A stretch of DNA of 43,098 bases from Prorocentrum cordatum (Eukaryota; Sar; Dinophyceae; Prorocentrales; Prorocentraceae). A program made the position numbers and the translations under genes. Shown in pieces: positions 19,073-27,616 of the stretch. How positions within the stretch are numbered: the stretch's first letter is position 1; each line of letters begins with the position of its first letter. Location: the NCBI GenBank assembly GCA_963575745.1, contig CAUYUJ010003399.1:27501-70598 (forward strand). The letters run 5' to 3'. Under the pieces are notes generated by a model that was not told the origin of the DNA, did no database searches, and saw only the letters and a program-made list of their open reading frames with translations.

Positions 19073-20280
19073 GTGAGCCTGCCTCGATGTATGCTTGCGC
19101 CTCACAGCCGGGTGCAAGTCGTGCTGGCAAGCCTGATGATCGTGACCATCGCCTACACGGGGCTTCTGATCCCGATCGCCCTCGCATACTTCCACAGCGA
19201 TGGGATCTCCCCGCTCTTGTCGAATCCGATGCACTTTGCGGACGCCCTGTGGTTGGTCTTCGTCTTGATCGCATTCCGCAGTGCCATTCACGATGAAAGG
19301 GGGTTCGTGGTCGTGGACGCTCGGCAGATCGCGATGCACTACATGCGCACGTGGCTGCTCGTGGATTTGCTCTCCGCGTGGCCAGCCTTCTTATTCGCCA
19401 ACGGCACCGCTGCCTACAGCACGTGCTTGGCCCTGAAGCTGCTGCGCACGCCGAGGTTGGTACCCCTGATGTCCTTGCTCCAGAAGGAGTACCGGATCCA
19501 GATTCTGTCGCCGTTGAAGTGGGGCCTCATGATCCTGTTGCTGTTGCACAGCATGGCTTGTTTATGGCGCCTGGTGCAGTGTGATATCGGGTTGCACATC
19601 GTGCCTGGAGTCGACCAACGACCGGATCTCTACTGCGAGGGCAACGATTGGTGGCACACGTATGTGAGCGATCTGTATTGGGTGACAATGACTCTGAGTA
19701 CTGTAGGCTACGGCGACATCCATCCGTACAACACCATGGCGAGGGTGTTCGCCATTCTCGTGATGTTCCTCTCCCCGATCTTCTTCGGGAGCGTGGTGGC
19801 GGCACTCTCCAAGGTGATCGACCGGGTCTTGGACGAGAGGGTGGAGACTTGCGTAGCCACCATGTCCCAGTTCATGCGGCGCCACAGCGTCTCGCCTGGC
19901 CTGCAGCGCAAGGTGGAGCGCAGCTTGCGCCAGGCGCTCAACAACGAGGTCAACGTCGCGCCGCTTGATCCCGAGCTCTTCGCACGCCTCTCGCCCGCGC
20001 TCCAGCGCACGTTCTCCTTCGCGATCCTGAGCACCACGATCGAGCGGTTCCCGCTCTTCAGGGGAGCCATACACTCCTTCGTGGCGGAGCTGGCCCAGGC
20101 GCACCTGCTCGTGCACTGCTCCGCGGGCGACCTCGTGGGCGAGGCCGGGCAGCTCGTCGAAGACCTCGTCTTCGTCGTCAAAGGCGAGCTGGTGGCCCGC
20201 TACACCGCCGGCTGGGCGGACCGGCTGGACGCACCCGTTGAGGACTTCGTCAGGGCTGGGGAGGCGTCCAGGGAGGGTTT
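19073..20280 (+). CDS. Voltage/cyclic-nucleotide-type K+ channel: membrane core and first half of the CNBD
   Basis: An exon of a six-segment cation channel of the CNG/HCN/EAG superfamily, acting in a membrane. In order: S1 (VVLASLMIVTIAYTG, from about 19118), S2 (ALWLVFVLIAF), S3 (TWLLVDLLSAWPAFLF), a weakly charged S4 (ALKLLRTPRLVPLMSLL), S5 (LKWGLMILLLLHSMACLW), pore helix and K+-type filter STVGYGD (TVGYGD at 19700-19717), S6 (FAILVMFLSPIFFGSVVAAL), a C-linker, and the opening strands of a cyclic-nucleotide-binding domain (FRGAIHSF, LVHCSAGDLVGEAG, LVFVVKGELV). S4 has few arginines, so voltage sensing may be weak. The domain stops in its middle; the rest is at 23099-23403. The exact donor is not resolved, and the stated end is approximate. 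Codons are GC-rich and the frame has no break. Confidence 0.88.
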
Positions 20281-20301
20281 CTCCGAAGGGCTTAGGCGAC
20301 C

Positions 20302-21016
20302 CCTCCTCGTATCTCCTCCTCCTCCTCCTCCTCTCCTCCTCCTCCTCCTCCTCCCTCTTTTCCTTTTCCTTTTCCTCCTCCTCCTCCCTCCTCCTCCTCC
20401 TCCTCTCCTTCCTCCTCTCCTCCTCCTCCTCCTCTCTCCTCTCCTCTCCTCCTCCTCCTCCTCCCCCTCCTCCTCCTCCTCCCCCCCCCTTCCTCATCTC
20501 CTCCTCTCCTCCTCTCTCTCTCTCTCCATCTCTCTCGTCTCTCCTTCCTCCTCCTCCGTTCTCCTTTCCTCCTTCTGCTCCGCCTCCTCTCCTCCTCCTC
20601 CTCCTCCTCCCTTCCTCCGTCCTCTCTCTCCTCTCTCTCTCTCCTCTCGCTCCCTCCTCCTCCTCCTCCTCCTCCTCCTCCTCCTCCTCCTCCTCCTCCT
20701 TCCTCCTCCTCCTCCTCCTCCTCCTCCTCCTCTCCTCCTTCCTCCCTACTCCTCCTCCTCCTCCTCTTCCTCCTCCCTCTCCTCCTCCTCCGCGCCTCCT
20801 CTGCCTCCTCCGCCTCCTCCTCCTCTCCTCCTCTCTCCTCTCTCTCTTCTCTCCTCCTCTCTCGTCTCTCTCCTCCTCCTCCTCCTCCCTCCTCCTCCTC
20901 CTCTCCTCCTCCTCCTACTCTCCCCTCTCTTCTCTCATCCTCCTCCTCCTCTCCTCCTCCTCCTCTCCTCCTCCTCCTCCTCCTCCTCCTCCTCCTCCTC
21001 CTCCTCCTCCTCCTCC
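20302..21016 (+). repeat. Long (TCC)n / (CTCC)n pyrimidine array
   Basis: About 700 bp of almost uninterrupted pyrimidines on the plus strand, the longest such tract before the gap. The long Ser/Leu/Pro open frames across it are artefacts. Confidence 0.97.
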
Positions 21017-21442
21017 CACAGTCAGGCCAGCGATGCACCAGCACAGGTGGAAGGAGACGAGGCGCGTGCAGGGCGAGACGGCAGCGGCGCGCCTGGCGGC
21101 GGCCAGCGGGGCAGCCCACCGACGTCGGAGGGCCCTTCTGGGGCCGGTGGCGGGCCCCCGCCGCCGCCGCCGCCGCAGCTCCCGCCGTGGTGGGGATTCG
21201 ACGCTCACGGCTCCCACGACCTGTGGCGGGCTGGTAACCACCTCTTCTGTGTGAAGTGCGGCTACTGGACGCAGAGCCGCAGGATGGCGGGCTTGGCAGC
21301 GGAGTGCCCGAAGGCCCCCAAGAACGACAGGCAGAAGGCGGTGCTCAGCAGGCTGAAGCGCGGCCTGCAGCCCGCTGGGACGGGTGGCATCGGTGACCCT
21401 GAGCCGCTGCGGCGCATGCGCAGGCGCGTCGATGGTGGCTAG
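21017..21442 (+). pseudogene. Tail-only fragment of an RNase H retroelement
   Basis: Directly after the TCC array the frame reads into a Pro-rich linker (GGGPPPPPPPQLPPWWGFD), then HLFCVKCGYWTQSRRMAGLA, a third Cys (AAEC), VLSRLKRGLQP and a stop at 21440. This matches the C-terminus of the LINE at 34990-37320 (MFFCVKCGHTATHQ, LLLPC, LSRIRRGLHP) in motif, spacing and position near the stop. RNase H and everything upstream are absent, so it is a 5'-truncated remnant lying in the channel intron, in the same orientation as the gene. Confidence 0.7.
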
Positions 21443-22260
21443 GCTCTTTCTTGCCGCGCTTGCCGCCTCGCTCTGTCTGCCTTCACGCGAACAGACGTGT
21501 GGTTTACACACGGCTGTTCGGGCTGCCTCTGCAAGGCAACCAAACCCAACTCTGGTGCCTCAGGCCGCATGGGGGTGTTGCCTTGCGGGGGCAGTCGCTG
21601 CTGCGAGGCGCGTTCCGCGCCGCTCTCCAGCCGCGTCGCTCGTTCCAGTGCTGAGGCTGAACCAAGTGCGTAGGGGTTTCCACACGCACGGGATCGGGCT
21701 CGGCTGCCAGCGGCTACGCAGCAGGTCGGCATCAGGCCAGGACCCGCTGCGATGTTGGTGGCGAGGTGCATCCGCTTTCGCACGGTGCTCAGTCGGGCGC
21801 GCTCTGTGCCTTGCATGGCTCGCCCAGCGGAAGCTGAACCAGGTGCGTAGGTTCGCCCACGCACGGGATCGGACTCCGCGTCGCAGCAGCAATGCAACCT
21901 GTCCCTCCTTCGGCCTGCTGCCACGGGAGTGTTGCAATGCTGGTGCGCTGTAGTTTGTTCTGTGCTGCTCTGCTTCCCGCGCTTGAGCGGAGGCTGAACC
22001 AGGAGCGTAGGATTTCCCACGCTCGGGATCGGGCTCTGCTGCCAGCGGCAACGTTACGTCCCCTTGGACGCTGCGATGCTGGTGGCTAGGCCGCCTTTCG
22101 CTCGGCGCTCGTGTCCCGCTCTAGAGCTAGCTCGCTGCCGTTGCGCGGCTCTCGCTCGAGCGGAAGCTGAACCAGGTGCGTAGGTTTCCACGCACTGGAG
22201 CGCTCCGTTCAATGTAGAGGCTGGCGCGCTTGCCGCGACGGCCAGCGCTTCTTGTGCCCC
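21430..22260 (+). repeat. ~170-bp tandem array, four units
   Basis: AGGCTGAACC/AAGCTGAACC followed by AGGTGCGTAGG recurs at 21654, 21831, 21991 and 22164 (spacings 177, 160, 173). Each is followed by CCCACGC-CGGGATCGG and preceded by a TGCCGCGCTT-like segment. Units are diverged and non-coding. Confidence 0.85.
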
Positions 22261-22619
22261 AGCTTGCTCTGCTCTGTGCCGCCAGTCGGAGGCTGGACCG
22301 TGGTGGCGGGTTCGCACACCGCCATGGTTGCCTCCGAAGGCCACCGCATTGCAAACCAGTCCCTGTCTGTGGCCAGGTGCCAGCGGGAGGTTTGTGTTGC
22401 TGTGGCACCTCGAGCCAGCAAGCTGAGTTGCCGTGAATGCTCGATGCCCTGCCTTCCGCTTGCCTCGGCCGAGGCGGATGGCGTGGCCTCTAGTTTTCAG
22501 GCGAGTCTGCGAGTGTGCCTTGGGCACGGGTCAGGCCTTGCGTCCGCAGCGCCAGAGGGAAAGGCCATGGCTTCGGGAGGCTGTATCGAGCGGGGAGCTC
22601 CAGACCTTCTTGGATGCGT
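22261..22619. other. Intronic sequence, nothing recognised
   Basis: Unique-looking GC-rich sequence between the tandem array and the CAT microsatellite. No exon-like motif is seen. Confidence 0.4.
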
Positions 22620-22621
22620 GG

Positions 22622-22652
<31 letters not shown>

Positions 22653-22998
22653 GCATCATCATCATCCTCATCCTCATCCTCATCCTCATCCTCATCATCA
22701 TCCTCCTTCTCCTCCTCCTCCTCATCCTCCTCATCCTCCTCTTCTCTCCTCCTCTCTCCTCCTTTCCCCTCCTCCTATTCCTCCTCCTCCTCCTCCGCCT
22801 CCCCCTCCTCCTCATCCTCTTCATCATCCTCCTTCTCCTCATCCTTCTCCTCCTGGTCCTCGTCCTCCTCCTCCTCCTCCTCCTCTCTCCTCTTCTGCCT
22901 CCTCTTCCTCCGCCTCCTCCTCCTCCTCCTTCTCCTCATCTCTCCTCTTCTCTCCTCCTCCCGCCTCCTCTCTCCTCCTCTCTCCTCCTCTCCTCCTC
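22620..22998 (+). repeat. (CAT)n, (CATCCT)n and (TCC)n arrays up to the gap
   Basis: CAT units from about 22620 grade into CCTCAT and then TCC tracts that run into the N gap. The assembly clearly broke in this array. Confidence 0.95.
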
Positions 22999-23098
22999 NN
23001 NNNNNNNNNNNNNNNNNNNNNNNNNNNNNNNNNNNNNNNNNNNNNNNNNNNNNNNNNNNNNNNNNNNNNNNNNNNNNNNNNNNNNNNNNNNNNNNNNN
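22999..23098. other. Assembly gap, 100 N
   Basis: Exactly 100 N, the usual placeholder for a gap of unknown size, inside the pyrimidine array. Confidence 0.99.
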
Positions 23099-23403
23099 GC
23101 CCCGCGTCGACCAACAGCTCGGACACCGGCAGGCAGAGGGTCCTGGGCAAGGGGGCCTGGTTCGGCGAGTCCTGCATCGTGAGCAGGCGACACGTCCTCA
23201 CAGCGAGCCTCATCGCGCAGGGGCTGTCGGAGCTGGCTGTGCTGGGCGAGGAGGGGTACGTCCGGGTGATGAAGAAGTACCCGGCGATGGCGAGGCGGCA
23301 CGAGCGCTTCGTGGAGGAGATGGGCAGCGGCGCCATCAGCCTCGCAGACATCGCCTGGACCGAGGCCCCTCGCACGGCCACGTGGGCGCGCAGCAGGAAG
23401 TAG
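23099..23403 (+). CDS. Ion channel last exon: second half of the CNBD
   Basis: The frame reads RVLGKGAWFGESCIVSRRHV, LTASLIAQGLSELAVLGEEG, then YVRVMKKYPAMARRHERF and stops at 23401-23403. GAWFGES is the conserved turn of the cyclic-nucleotide phosphate cassette. The following strand (LSELAVL) and helix (VMKKYP) are the standard end of the domain. It therefore completes the half-domain that ends near 20280. The arginine expected to hold the phosphate is not clearly in register (RRHVLTAS), so nucleotide binding is uncertain. The 5' boundary is hidden by the gap, and the first codons may still be intron. Confidence 0.8.
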
Positions 23404-23544
23404 AACCCAGAAGTAGGCGCAGCACCGCCCACGAAGGGGCGACAGGAGGGGGCCAGGCACAGGCAAGGGGGGAGCACGACGTCCGCTGCGCGCAGCTGCT
23501 TCCGGCCCCGCCGCCAGGCGCCTTTCCTCGATACGTTGGCGCCT

Positions 23545-23614
23545 TTCCTCCTCCTCTTCCTCCTCCTCCTTGTCCTCCTCCTCCTCCTCCTCCTCATCCT
23601 CCTCCTCCTCTTTT
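23545..23614 (+). repeat. (TCC)n array
   Basis: A TCC tract shortly after the channel stop codon. Confidence 0.9.
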
Positions 23615-23776
23615 CACTAACCCCGCTTTTGTCGATCGCACGTAGGAGTGGCCCTTCGCCGGAGTGGCCTCTGGTGCGGGCTCAGCGGGGCCCCCCCGAT
23701 CGCGCAGCGCGGTGCGATGGCGGCAGGCTGCGCGCCCGGATTTGCCCACCTTGCACCCCCCCAGTCCGCGCACCAA

Positions 23777-23964
23777 AGGTTGGAGTTTCGGGATCGACCA
23801 CAACGTTAGTTTGCCCCAAAATTGTCTCGTCGAGCGTACGAAAACACATAGCATGCTGCAGAATGCGAGTCGATCTGCGAGCACCCCATGCATTCTTCCT
23901 ACAGCTTCGACGAGACATCAGATGGAGGGCACAGCGGATGCATTCTGTAGCCGATCCCCTAGGT
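23777..23964. mobile_element. 180-bp insertion flanked by AGGT
   Basis: 23781-23960 interrupts the TIR element between GCGCACCAAAGGT and AGGTCACCCTTACC. AGGT stands at 23777-23780 and 23961-23964. Read on the plus strand, the insert would be bounded AG|GTTGGAG and CCCCTAG|GT, i.e. with GT-AG intron ends. It is not related to the introner-like family by sequence and has no other copy here. Confidence 0.7.
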
Positions 23965-23968
23965 CACC

Positions 23969-24101
23969 CTTACCCAGGAGGGGAAACACACACAGACACA
24001 ATTATATCGGCGATTCCCCGAACATATGGGAAAAGATGGGGCATCCTGCTATGATAGTGTGTATTTATATGTGTGTCCCAGGGCCCCTTCACTTACCCAG
24101 G
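23969..24101 (+). mobile_element. Introner-like element, copy 6, with target duplication
   Basis: CTTACCCAGG at 23969-23978 and 24092-24101 flanks AGGGGAAACACACACAGACA ... TGTGTGTCCCAGGGCCCCTT. If CAGG belongs to the element, the duplication is CTTACC. This copy is short (113 bp), having lost one of the two central GGGAAA segments. Confidence 0.88.
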
Positions 24102-24256
24102 GTCGCTCTCGCGTGCAGCCGACTTCCGCGGCCGCGCGCCCGCCAGGCAGCGGGGCCCCCTGCGGCCCCCGTCCGCGCAGCAGCCTCTGCCCGCTCCCCG
24201 TCTGGCCTTCCCCTCGCCGCGGCCTTCCCCTCCCCCCCCCCCCCCCCTGGCCTTCG

Positions 24257-24410
24257 GTCGGGCCTGTCCCTCTGCAGGGGGAATGTGCAAAAATAGTCAG
24301 AAGATCGTCTGGGGACGACGTTCTGACTATTCTTGAGCACTTGGGGGGTATATTTTGTGGATATGTTTTATTTCTCGTCGACGATCCCCCTGTAGGGGGA
24401 CACGCCCGAC
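24257..24410. mobile_element. TIR element, family 3 (GTCGGGC), copy 2
   Basis: Ends GTCGGGCCTGTCCCTCTGCA and, inverted, GTAGGGGGACACGCCCGAC. An internal 11-bp perfect stem AATAGTCAGAA (24292-24302) / TTCTGACTATT (24321-24331) encloses CGTCTGGGGACG. Confidence 0.9.
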
Positions 24411-25048
24411 TTGACCCTGGCCGCGCGGAGCCTCTGCCCATCATCGTCGGGACCATCCCCACCCCCATTGGGGCCGGGCAAGTCGGCTCTTCCAGCGCAC
24501 CCCCTCCAGGCGGGGGCGGGGGCTCCGAAGCCCGAAGGGACGGTACCCATCCCCACCTCCAGCGGGGCCAAGGTTTCCCCGGTGGGGGTGGAGATTGTTT
24601 TCCTCGTCCAGATCTGCTTCATCAGCGCGCTCGCGCAGGCGCGGGTGGCTGTTAGGCGGGCCTGGGAACATGATGCAGTGGGGCCGAGGTGTAAGATCGA
24701 GGTCGGTTCGGGGAGGGTACCCTAGTGTTTTTCATGCTCCTTGGGCGTTCCTTATGCGCCCCGGGGAGGGCACCCTTGGATATTCGATTTGTTTTGGCCG
24801 ACGGAGGGGTTTATGTTCTTGGGGGATGCTCTTCTGGCTTAGGTCCGACTATAAATCGCTTCGAACCGTTCCAGAAAGGTCAAAAAGCGTCCTGGGGCGC
24901 ACTGGGAGGAAAGCGGCGACCGATACGTCCTCCCACCCGGCGCCTGTCAGAGAGAGAGAGAGAGAGATTCCAGATGCTTCTCAAACCAGATCTGGTCTCG
25001 TCCTGCCTTCGTCTCAGGCTGTACCTCGCCTCCTTCCCGTCTTAACCG
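24411..25048. other. No gene recognised
   Basis: GC-rich sequence with a (GA)n run at 24951-24966. Open frames have no motif. Confidence 0.4.
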
Positions 25049-25174
25049 GCGACTCCCAGGAACGGGTGGGGAAATATGCGAGTTGGGGGGAATACGACAC
25101 TCCAGAAAATATTGAGAAAGATGGAGGATCCTGGGATTTATGTGTATTTCTTTGTGTGTCTCTAGGCCTCTTCA
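25049..25174 (+). mobile_element. Introner-like element, copy 7 (5' end diverged)
   Basis: GGGGAAATATGCGAGTTGGG, CCAGAAAATATTGAGAAAG, ATCCTGGGATTTATGTGTAT and TTTGTGTGTCTCTAGGCCTC match the middle and 3' end. The CACACAGACACAAT start is missing. Confidence 0.75.
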
Positions 25175-25202
25175 AACATCTGCCTCGCACGGCATCGCAG
25201 TC

Positions 25203-25226
25203 GGGGGGGGGGGGGGGGGGGGGGGG
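25203..25226 (+). repeat. (G)n homopolymer run
   Basis: About 24 consecutive G. Its length in the assembly is unlikely to be exact. Confidence 0.9.
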
Positions 25227-25474
25227 GTCTCGCCGCCCTCACCGAATCCTCCTCACCGAGTCCTGACTGGCATCCAGGGGAGGAGGCCGTTTCCTTGTCA
25301 ACTATCGCGGGATGTGTCCTTGACCTGCCACCGAATTCATCAGGGGCCACGGTGCCCGCATTTATCCTCCAACTCCGCTGCCGCGCACATCCGCCACATC
25401 CGCAACCGCGACAAGGAAGGGGGTGGGGGCGGGCGTGGGGGGGGAGGGCGGGGCGATGATCCACGGAGCCTTCA

Positions 25475-25628
25475 GTCGGGCGTGTCCCTCTAAAGGAGGA
25501 AGATTTCAAAGTAGTCAAAACATAGCCTGGGGACGATTTTGAAGCTATGTTTGACTACTTTAGGGTATTTGTGTTGACTATCTTTTTAGCTTTCGTCGAA
25601 CATCTTCCTGCAGGGGGACGTGCCCCAC
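25475..25628. mobile_element. TIR element, family 3 (GTCGGGC), copy 3
   Basis: Ends GTCGGGCGTGTCCCTCTAAA and, inverted, GCAGGGGGACGTGCCCCAC. The internal arms AAAGTAGTCAAAACATAGC (25508-25526) and GCTATGTTTGACTACTTT (25544-25561) pair over 18-19 bp with one bulge, around CTGGGGACG. 154 bp, the same length as copy 2. Confidence 0.9.
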
Positions 25629-25746
25629 CTGAATGGAGCCTGCTGCGGCCGAGCGGCCGGGCCGGCCCTCCACGACGACGCAGCACGAAGCGACACCCCA
25701 CGGCCCCCGCGGGGCGCCCCTCAGCACCTCCCCCCCCAAACACCAT

Positions 25747-25826
25747 CTCCTCCTCCTCCTCCTCCTCCTCCGCCTCCTCCTCCTCCTCCTCCTCCTCCTC
25801 CGCCTCCTCCTCCTCCTCCTCCCACC
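25747..25826 (+). repeat. (TCC)n array
   Basis: A TCC tract with single CGCC interruptions. Confidence 0.95.
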
Positions 25827-26146
25827 CCCTATCCTCCCTCCCCGTCTGCTTCCTGCCAACAGGAGTCACTTGCTTCTTGGGGAGGTAGAAAGAGCAACTT
25901 CTCCTGCTCCGCTCTGGTGCCGACGCGCGCGGCGCGCCGCCGGCGCGGTGGCGGCTCTGCGCGCCAGAGGTCCGTGCAGTCGGGGCACGCTGCCCCGCCG
26001 GCGCACAGTGGGAGCGCCCGCGGGCACGGTTGCTCGCGCGGCTTCGGCCTCGGGGGCAGGCCCTCGCGTGTGCTGCCCAGGCGCATGGTCCGCGGACTGC
26101 CTCAGCTTCCCGTGCTCTGCACCTTCCTCGTTCCCTGTTGTCAGCT
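25827..26146. other. No gene recognised
   Basis: GC-rich, no motif on either strand. Confidence 0.4.
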
Positions 26147-26320
26147 TCCTCCTCCTCCTCCTCCTCCTCCTCCTCCTCCTCCTCCTCGTCCCCCTCCTTC
26201 TCCCACCTCCTGTCCACCTCCTCTTCCTGCTCGCCCTCATCCTCCCAGCTCTCTTGCTTCTTTTCCCCTCTCCCTGTCCTCGTCGTAGTCCTGCCTTCTC
26301 CACCTCCTCCTCCTTGGATT
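26147..26320 (+). repeat. (TCC)n array grading into degenerate pyrimidine tract
   Basis: Pure TCC to about 26190, then CT/TCC-rich sequence with interruptions. Confidence 0.85.
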
Positions 26321-26522
26321 TGGCGAGCCTGCTAGAATTGGCGACTCCCTACTCTCGAATGGGATGAGCGCTCCGATTCGTGAGCTGCAGACAGGCATGC
26401 TCCGATCGTGGCGAGCGCGTGCTGTCCTGCACGGCGGAAGCGCTGGAGGAGCAACTCGTTCCCGAGGGCCAGGCCGTGGGACGCTCCCTGGCGTCTTGGT
26501 GCCGCAGAAGTTGCACACAGCT

Positions 26523-26693
26523 CTACAGTCGGGGCCCTGAAGAAGGAACCCTTTTTGTTGGGGAGGGGCTCCGTGTTCCTTAGTTCCTTAGTTGCTTTTC
26601 CTGAGGTTTTCCATGGAACATCGGAGTCTTTTATGGGAAAAAAGGGGCCTCGTCCCTTATTTATCGTTCCTTAGGTCAACGCCCCGACGGTAC
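26523..26693. mobile_element. TIR element, family 1 (CTACAGTCGG), copy 2
   Basis: CTACAGTCGGGGCCCTGAAG at the left and CTTAGGTCAACGCCCCGACGG at the right. Aligns throughout with copies 1, 3 and 4. The centre is about 12 bp shorter. Confidence 0.88.
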
Positions 26694-26779
26694 GTCGATG
26701 CCCCTGAGCAGCCTGTCTGCAAGGGTCTCTGCTCAAGAGGCCTACGCCGCGCCGTTCCGCCGATCCCCCAGAGGAGGGA

Positions 26780-27420
26780 TGGAGTCCACGGCCGAGGCCT
26801 TTTTGGGGGCCTCTCGGGGACCCTCTGGGGGCCTCTTTTGGAGCCTCCTGGGGCCCTCTTTTGGGGAGGAGGAGGAGGAGGAGGAGGAGGAGGAGGAGGA
26901 GGAGGAGGAGGAGGAGGAGGAGGCGGAGGCGGAGGCGGAGGCGGAGGCGGAGGAGGAGGCGGAGGAGGAGGAGGAGGAGGAGGAGGAGGTCTTCGGGGTC
27001 CTCTTGGGGCGGGGGGCTCGGAGTGTCAGTTCGAGTTGCCTCTCTTGGGTCCATCTTGGGGCCCTGTTGGGGCTCTCTTGGTGCGATATTGGGCGCCTCT
27101 TCGGCCGTCTTGGGACCCTCTTCGGCCGTCTTGGGGCCCTCTTGGGGGCTTCTTGGGCCGTCTGGGAGCGATCTTGGGGGCCTCCCCTCTTGAGCCGTCT
27201 TGGACGCTGTTAAGATAAACAATGCGAATATTCTTAAAAGATACGTTTGCTGGACGATTCGTGCTTCTTGGGGCCCTCTCGGGGGTCGTCTTGGAGCGCT
27301 CTTGGGGCGCCTGTGAGGCCTCTTGGGCGGTCTTGGGGCCATCTTGGTCGTCTTGGGGGGCTTCTCGGCGTGCTGGAGCTCGGCGTTGGCCCGCTCAGAT
27401 GGCACCTTGGGCAGCCTGAA
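26780..27420 (+). repeat. CTTGGGG-rich degenerate tandem repeat (split by the AGG array)
   Basis: Repeated phrases such as GGGGCCCTCTTGGGGGCTTC at a 10-12 bp period on both sides of the AGG array. Related to 13541-13675 and 29275-29670. The minus-strand Pro/Arg-rich frames across it are by-products. Confidence 0.7.
26865..26990 (+). repeat. (AGG)n / (CGGAGG)n array
   Basis: AGG units with a block of GGCGGA hexamers at about 26920-26955. Confidence 0.95.
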
Positions 27421-27505
27421 GGCCAGATCGTCCTCCACCCCCCCCCCCGCCCCCCTCCCCCTGGCCGCCCCCTGGGCCCCATCTCCAGCCCCCCTTCCTC
27501 TAATA

Positions 27506-27616
27506 GGGGGCCACATGCGAACCCTACCCCTGCCCCCCCACGATTTCTGAGGGGAAGGGTGGGGTTCACTTCGCTTTCGCTGTGGGGGGCAGGGGTAGGG
27601 TTCGCATGTGGCCCCC
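27506..27616. repeat. Long perfect inverted repeat
   Basis: GGCCACATGCGAACCCTACC continuing into CCTGCCCC (27509-27539) pairs with its inverted copy at 27583-27614 over about 31-33 bp with a ~45-bp loop. The flanking segments, C-run plus CCCCCTGGCCGCCCCCTGGG, are themselves direct repeats at about 27437-27490 and 27612-27665. Confidence 0.85.

Larger units (their letters stand above)
20281..23098 (+). other. Large repeat-filled intron of the channel gene
   Basis: It lies between the two halves of one cyclic-nucleotide-binding domain, so it must be spliced out if the gene is functional. It contains a TCC array (20302-21016), a LINE tail (21017-21442), a ~170-bp tandem array (21430-22260), CAT and TCC microsatellites, and a 100-N gap. 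True intron length is unknown because of the gap. Exact splice sites cannot be read. Confidence 0.75.
23634..24120. mobile_element. TIR element, family 2 (GACTACACGC), copy 1, with two nested insertions
   Basis: The left end GATCGCACGTAGGAGTGGCC and the right end GGGTCGCTCTCGCGTGCAGCC are inverted relatives, and both align with the intact copy at 34086-34265. Two segments are extra relative to that copy: 23781-23960 between AGGT repeats, and 23979-24091 between CTTACCCAGG repeats. Removing each with one duplicate leaves 180 bp, the intact length. Confidence 0.85.

Noticed and set aside
20302-21016. Very long Ser/Leu/Pro open frames continuous with the channel exon
   Set aside because: They translate a TCC array in one frame of many. 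The channel domain is resumed after it at 23099, so the array is intronic.
22620-22690. A (CAT)n-encoded poly-His protein
   Set aside because: A microsatellite in an intron leading into an assembly gap.
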